Assembly: GCF_001592045.1 (NCBI RefSeq)
Contig: NZ_BCWB01000035.1
Location: 1-36,814, forward strand
DNA length: 36,814 nt
Reading direction: 5' to 3'
From: Thermobifida fusca NBRC 14071 = JCM 3263
GTDB lineage: Bacteria > Actinomycetota > Actinomycetes > Streptosporangiales > Streptosporangiaceae
Shown: in pieces, positions 33,222 through 36,814 of the stretch
Numbering within the stretch: position 1 is the stretch's first letter
How the letters are laid out: each line of letters starts with the position of its first letter
Translations under genes and position numbers: made by a program
The notes under the pieces: generated by a model
The model's database searches: none
The model's input: the letters and a program-made list of their open reading frames with translations, nothing else
What the model was told of the DNA's origin: nothing

Positions 33222-34657
33222 TGAGCTATCCGAGCCGACCGGCGGACCTACCGCCGACGGTGAACTGTCCCTACTGCCTTTCCCACATCGACACCTCGCG
33301 CGCCAGGAGCGTGATCCGCAACATCGCCACCCAGGAGGTCGTGGACGACGTCACCGACGCGGTCCGGCGGCGCGGACTGCTCGGAGTCGCCTCCTACGAC
33401 CGCGGCAACACCTACCTGGAATGCCGTCGCGAAGTGCGTCTCGACCTGGTGCAGGGGGAATACGACTATCCCGGCACAGCCGATCCCTTGGACGACATGA
33501 CAACCGTCGTCATGAACCGTCCCGGGGAGGACAGCCCCACGGCCGCCTTCACCGACGGCATCGGCTTCGACGACCCGGAGGAAGACGAGTCCGCCGGTCC
33601 CTCGCCTTTCTCGCTGGCCGACGACGCCGACGAGGACGGGGACGGGTGGGAGAGCACCACCGGGGCCCAGCCCAGCCCTCCCCTCCCGCCGCCGGCAGAC
33701 GAGAACGAACTGCCCGAACCGCACTACATCCCCTACGAGTACTGCCAGGTCCGGCGCACCCTCAACATCGGACTCATCGGAACCAGCAGTTCAGGCAAGT
33801 CGCACCTGCTGGCGGCGATGCTCTACCGGATGCAGGAAGAGGAGGAACGGCTCGCGGAGCTCGGTTTGAAGGTGGAACCCTTCGCCGAGATGTGGGAGTA
33901 CTACGTGCAACGGGAGGACATCGCCGGATTCTTCGCCCCGGACCGGCGTACCGTCCTGCGCCGCACCAGCCGGAACGACCCCGTCGAGTTCCGCATGGCC
34001 TACACGGTCACTAGCACCTGGACCGGCGAAGAGACCTACGTGGTGAGCTTCTTCGACGTGGCCGGCGAGCTCTTCCTGGACTCCAAAGCACGCAGCCGCC
34101 TCCAGTTCATCTACGGCCTGGACGCGTACATCTTCGTCGCCGACGGGCAAGCACTGTACGGCTGGGGAGGGAAACGCCGCGGCCTGCGCCACCCCTCCGG
34201 GTTCAGCAACGTGATCAACAAGCTCCGCCAGAACGAACGGCTGGTGGCGCGCGCCAAGGGGAAGACACCGCAGAACCCGCTGCCGCAACCCGCAGTTGTG
34301 GTCCTCGCCAAAGCCGACCTCCTGCTCGCCCAAAAGGAGTACTGGGTCAGCAGGTGGCTGGAGCTTGACGACGACTTCGTGCTGAAAACCGTCGACGAGG
34401 AGAGCGAGGACGTCTACGTCTACTGCGCGACCAACGGGGCTCGGGAATGGCTGTACCCGGTCAACGCTTTCGAGGACGTCACCCTCCACTTCGCCTCGGC
34501 GACCGGATGCGAGGAGCAGGACGGGCACTACAACAAGCGGAAGTTCCGCCACATGCGTGTCCTCCGCCCCCTGCTGTCCCTGTTCGCCATGACAGGACTC
34601 ATCGACCCGAAGACGATCAACCACGCCTATGTGAAAGGTGTGCGCGAACCGCTGTGA
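33221..34657 (+). CDS. P-loop GTPase-like protein (double-GTPase/DO-GTPase type)
   Basis: This 478-residue protein has an N-terminal CPYC (C16-C19) with further cysteines at C68 (in YLEC) and C175 (in EYC), possibly a split zinc ribbon. A very acidic, Pro/Ser-rich linker (about 100-168) follows. The P-loop is GTSSSGKS (187-194), the G3-like motif FFDVAGE has D279 and G282, and the G4-like motif is AKAD (363-366), then a conserved C-terminal segment. This resembles the DO-GTPase2 group described in GTPase-centred bacterial conflict systems; family assignment is by eye. ATG 33221 has GGAAGGA seven bases upstream; GTG 33218 is also possible. It lies between the pseudokinase and the GAP1-like gene in one operon. 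Confidence 0.82.
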   Translation: MSYPSRPADLPPTVNCPYCLSHIDTSRARSVIRNIATQEVVDDVTDAVRRRGLLGVASYDRGNTYLECRREVRLDLVQGEYDYPGTADPLDDMTTVVMNRPGEDSPTAAFTDGIGFDDPEEDESAGPSPFSLADDADEDGDGWESTTGAQPSPPLPPPADENELPEPHYIPYEYCQVRRTLNIGLIGTSSSGKSHLLAAMLYRMQEEEERLAELGLKVEPFAEMWEYYVQREDIAGFFAPDRRTVLRRTSRNDPVEFRMAYTVTSTWTGEETYVVSFFDVAGELFLDSKARSRLQFIYGLDAYIFVADGQALYGWGGKRRGLRHPSGFSNVINKLRQNERLVARAKGKTPQNPLPQPAVVVLAKADLLLAQKEYWVSRWLELDDDFVLKTVDEESEDVYVYCATNGAREWLYPVNAFEDVTLHFASATGCEEQDGHYNKRKFRHMRVLRPLLSLFAMTGLIDPKTINHAYVKGVREPL

Positions 34658-34668
34658 AGGGGGATGGG

Positions 34669-36814
34669 GTGAGCACAACCCGCGGAGAGCGGGACCAGCG
34701 CATCCACCAGGTGGTGTTCCGGTGGACCGACCAGCACCTGCTGGGCGGGCGCGGCATAGGCCCGGTGGGGACGTCCCTGGGCCAGCGGGACCTGGCCTGG
34801 TGGAGCGGCCTGTTGGACAACGGGGACCTGGTCGGACTGCTGCACCCCGACCGGCCCGCACTGGGACTGCTGCGGCCGCAGTCCCGTCCCGGCATGGCAG
34901 TGATCGTCCGCGCCGACGCGGTACCGACCTCGTCCCGGGGCTCCCACCAGCTCCACGCTCTCGTGGGAACGGCTGACGTGCTGACTGCGCGGCTCGCCTT
35001 CGGCCTGCGAGACTGGGACGGATGGCTGCCCCCTGCGGACGGTTCGCTAGCCGACCCGCAACTGCCGGCGCTCGACCCCGCGGACCTGGAAGCCGCGAGC
35101 ACACTTCCTGGCCGAGCTGATCCGCAAGAGGTTGCGGCGCTGCTGCGGCACGTACTCCGCCACCCCGACTACCACTTCCACTTCGCCGGGGCGGCCAGCG
35201 ACCCCTACGCTCTGGGACACGCACTGGCGAGCCTGCTGGACGTCTCCCTGATCGTGGAAGGGGACGTGCAAGCGGCCGCCGTCCAACCACGAATCGCGGT
35301 CACCGTAGAGAAGACCCACTTGCGCATCCCGCCCGCGCACTGGTACCGCAAGTCCCCTGCCAGCCGGGCGCCGCTGGAGGACTGGGCAGAGGACATCGGC
35401 TACCTGGTGGAACAGGTGCTCGCCGCCCCGTCACAGGCCACCCCGCGTCGCCCACAGGAACTCCTGCAGAGCCTGTCCCACCTGCGCTACCAGCGCCAGG
35501 GCTTGTACCGGCTGCTGCGGCAGGCGCTCCGGATCGACACCCAAGGGGAAGAAGTAGCCAAAGCCCGCCGCTACCTGGCCCAAGACGACGGCCTGCGCTG
35601 GGCGCAGGGAGAATTCACCACGCTGAGCCTCAGCGAGACGACCGAACTGTGCCGGTTCTGGCGGGACTGGCCCAGCATGCCCGAACAGCTCACCGCGTTC
35701 CTGCGGAGCAGGGTGGCTTCCCTCGCACTGGACTGGGAGGACACCCCCGAACTCGACAGCCTGCGCGCCGCAGGCCAGCGGCTGTTTACTTCTCCCAGCT
35801 CAGCCCACAAACGCAGCGAACAGATCCGACCAGTATTCGACCGGATAGCCCGCCTATGGCAGGAGGGGCAGGGGCGCTCCACCATCGACCGCGGCGTACT
35901 GCTGTGGCACGCGCGGCAACTCGCCGACCTGTCCGCCACAGAAGTCCAGGCCCTGGTGGAGAAACTGGAAGTCCCCGCAGCACACTTGATCGTCCTCGCT
36001 GCCCACTACACGGGGGACCCTGGGACCCGGGAGTTCCGCCGCGGACTGCTCGGCGCCCTGCAGCAGTGCGCCACCGCGACGCAGGACCATCAGGAAGCGG
36101 TCCGTGCGGAACTGCAGGAGAACGGCTTCTTGCTGGAGGCACTAGCCGACGAGACAGCGGAGCGGCGACGGGAGCTCTTCGGCAGTCTGCTCGTGCTCGG
36201 CTACGGGCCACCCCAAGCCGGCCAGACCGACCCCCAGTTGTCCCGCCAGTTGGAGCAGGAGCTCACCCGCGTCGGTGGGCACCCCCTGTTCCACTCCCTG
36301 CTGCCGATCGCGGCCCGACACCTCACCATCGCATCGCGGCTCCGGATCTGGCGCGAGTTTCCCCACGTGGGAAACGCTTTGCCGCTCGACGGTGCGAGCA
36401 CCTACCTGGCGGGCAGGCTCCTCCGTGCTCAGACAGTGGAGGAATTCCTCCAGACTCTGCGCCTGCTCTTCGACTTGCGATGCACCGGCGCGCTGCAGGT
36501 GCACGAATTCCAGCAGGTGTGCCAGGAGCACGAATACTTCCAAGAAAAACTGTACGCCTTCCGCGACACAAAGGACCCCTACGGCGAGGCAGGGCTGGAC
36601 ATCATCTTCGCCTTGGCAGAGCTGATGTGGCTGGCCAGCGGAGAAATGCCCCCAGAGGACCGCGAACGCGCCCTTTCCGAAAAGAAAGTGCGGGAACTGG
36701 AGCGGGAGGAACGGTTCCCCGATCCCCCCTATTTCCGGCTGGCGCTCATCCGTGTCTCCGCCACCCACTGGGGCCACACCGCAACCTCGGAACGCCTGTG
36801 GAACAGTTTCCCGA
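34669..36814 (+). CDS. GTPase-associated protein 1 (GAP1)-like protein, 3' end outside window
   Basis: GTG 34669 with AAGGGGG five bases upstream opens a frame of 715 codons that is still open at the window edge. The N-terminus has VVFRWTDQHLLGGRGIGPVGTSL (about 16-37), closely resembling the GAP1-N2 domain start, followed by a region like the GAP1 middle domain (DYHFHFAGAASDPYALGHALASLLD, about 165-190). The remainder is Leu/Arg/Glu-rich and helical (about 270-715), with no membrane segment or obvious catalytic motif seen so far. In published actinobacterial systems GAP1 is encoded beside DO-GTPase genes and is thought to recognise the invader signal or regulate the GTPase; here it follows the GTPase by 11 bases, which supports a shared function. 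Confidence 0.8.
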   Translation, partial: MSTTRGERDQRIHQVVFRWTDQHLLGGRGIGPVGTSLGQRDLAWWSGLLDNGDLVGLLHPDRPALGLLRPQSRPGMAVIVRADAVPTSSRGSHQLHALVGTADVLTARLAFGLRDWDGWLPPADGSLADPQLPALDPADLEAASTLPGRADPQEVAALLRHVLRHPDYHFHFAGAASDPYALGHALASLLDVSLIVEGDVQAAAVQPRIAVTVEKTHLRIPPAHWYRKSPASRAPLEDWAEDIGYLVEQVLAAPSQATPRRPQELLQSLSHLRYQRQGLYRLLRQALRIDTQGEEVAKARRYLAQDDGLRWAQGEFTTLSLSETTELCRFWRDWPSMPEQLTAFLRSRVASLALDWEDTPELDSLRAAGQRLFTSPSSAHKRSEQIRPVFDRIARLWQEGQGRSTIDRGVLLWHARQLADLSATEVQALVEKLEVPAAHLIVLAAHYTGDPGTREFRRGLLGALQQCATATQDHQEAVRAELQENGFLLEALADETAERRRELFGSLLVLGYGPPQAGQTDPQLSRQLEQELTRVGGHPLFHSLLPIAARHLTIASRLRIWREFPHVGNALPLDGASTYLAGRLLRAQTVEEFLQTLRLLFDLRCTGALQVHEFQQVCQEHEYFQEKLYAFRDTKDPYGEAGLDIIFALAELMWLASGEMPPEDRERALSEKKVRELEREERFPDPPYFRLALIRVSATHWGHTATSERLWNSFP

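Noticed and set aside
1-36814. CRISPR arrays, insertion sequences, rRNA genes
   Set aside because: No regularly spaced repeats, transposase-like reading frames with terminal inverted repeats, or rRNA signatures were found on either strand.

Overview
The window is chromosomal DNA from a high-GC Gram-positive actinobacterium. Support: GC-rich codon use, frequent GTG/TTG starts, an SsgB sporulation protein, a phosphatidylinositol-mannoside (PIM) gene cluster, a subtilisin-inhibitor-like secreted protein, a LexA box of the actinobacterial GAAC-N4-GTTC type, and the mycobacterial/streptomycete gene order thrS - HIT - pgsA - patA - pimA - pdxS - pdxT - yebC - ruvCAB - yajC - apt - relA - aspS. SsgB and the overall content suggest a Thermobifida/Nocardiopsaceae-type organism. 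That assignment is inference from gene content, not a database match.

Layout. 1-2113: nearly complete ssgB (minus), a palindrome-rich control region, tRNA-Val(CAC), and a small PGPGW membrane protein (minus). 2114-6788: thrS, a DUF885 protein whose metal-binding motif is degenerate, and a TerC-family membrane protein. 6879-11132: a tightly overlapping operon for PIM and phospholipid synthesis (HIT phosphorylase, DCC oxidoreductase, phosphatidylinositol phosphate synthase, acyltransferase PatA, mannosyltransferase PimA, LemA-like membrane protein). 11203-14214: vitamin B6 genes pdxS and pdxT, separated by an unusual 0.6 kb spacer, then yebC. 14301-17717: LexA-controlled ruvCAB, then yajC and apt; the secD/secF pair usually found between yajC and apt is absent. 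17963-25223: relA (bifunctional ppGpp enzyme), a small cupin, a DUF349 coiled-coil protein (minus), an MBL hydrolase and aspS, the last preceded by a candidate 48-codon upstream ORF and a 26-bp perfect palindrome. 25224-31593: a more accessory-looking block with a secreted subtilisin-inhibitor protein, a septum-formation-type lipoprotein, a PAS/GAF/PP2C (SpoIIE-type) phosphatase, a PAP2 membrane phosphatase and rarA.

32139-36814 (running off the end) is the most unusual part. Three abutting genes encode a tail-anchored protein with a ruined kinase fold, a P-loop GTPase with an N-terminal CxxC motif, and a large protein resembling the N-terminal part of GTPase-associated protein 1 (GAP1). This looks like the start of a GTPase-centred biological-conflict (defence-like) system. 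It is preceded by a 0.5 kb hairpin-rich leader whose distal part is relatively AT-rich.

Most transcription units end in perfect or near-perfect GC hairpins, listed individually. No insertion sequence, CRISPR array, rRNA or integrase was seen.
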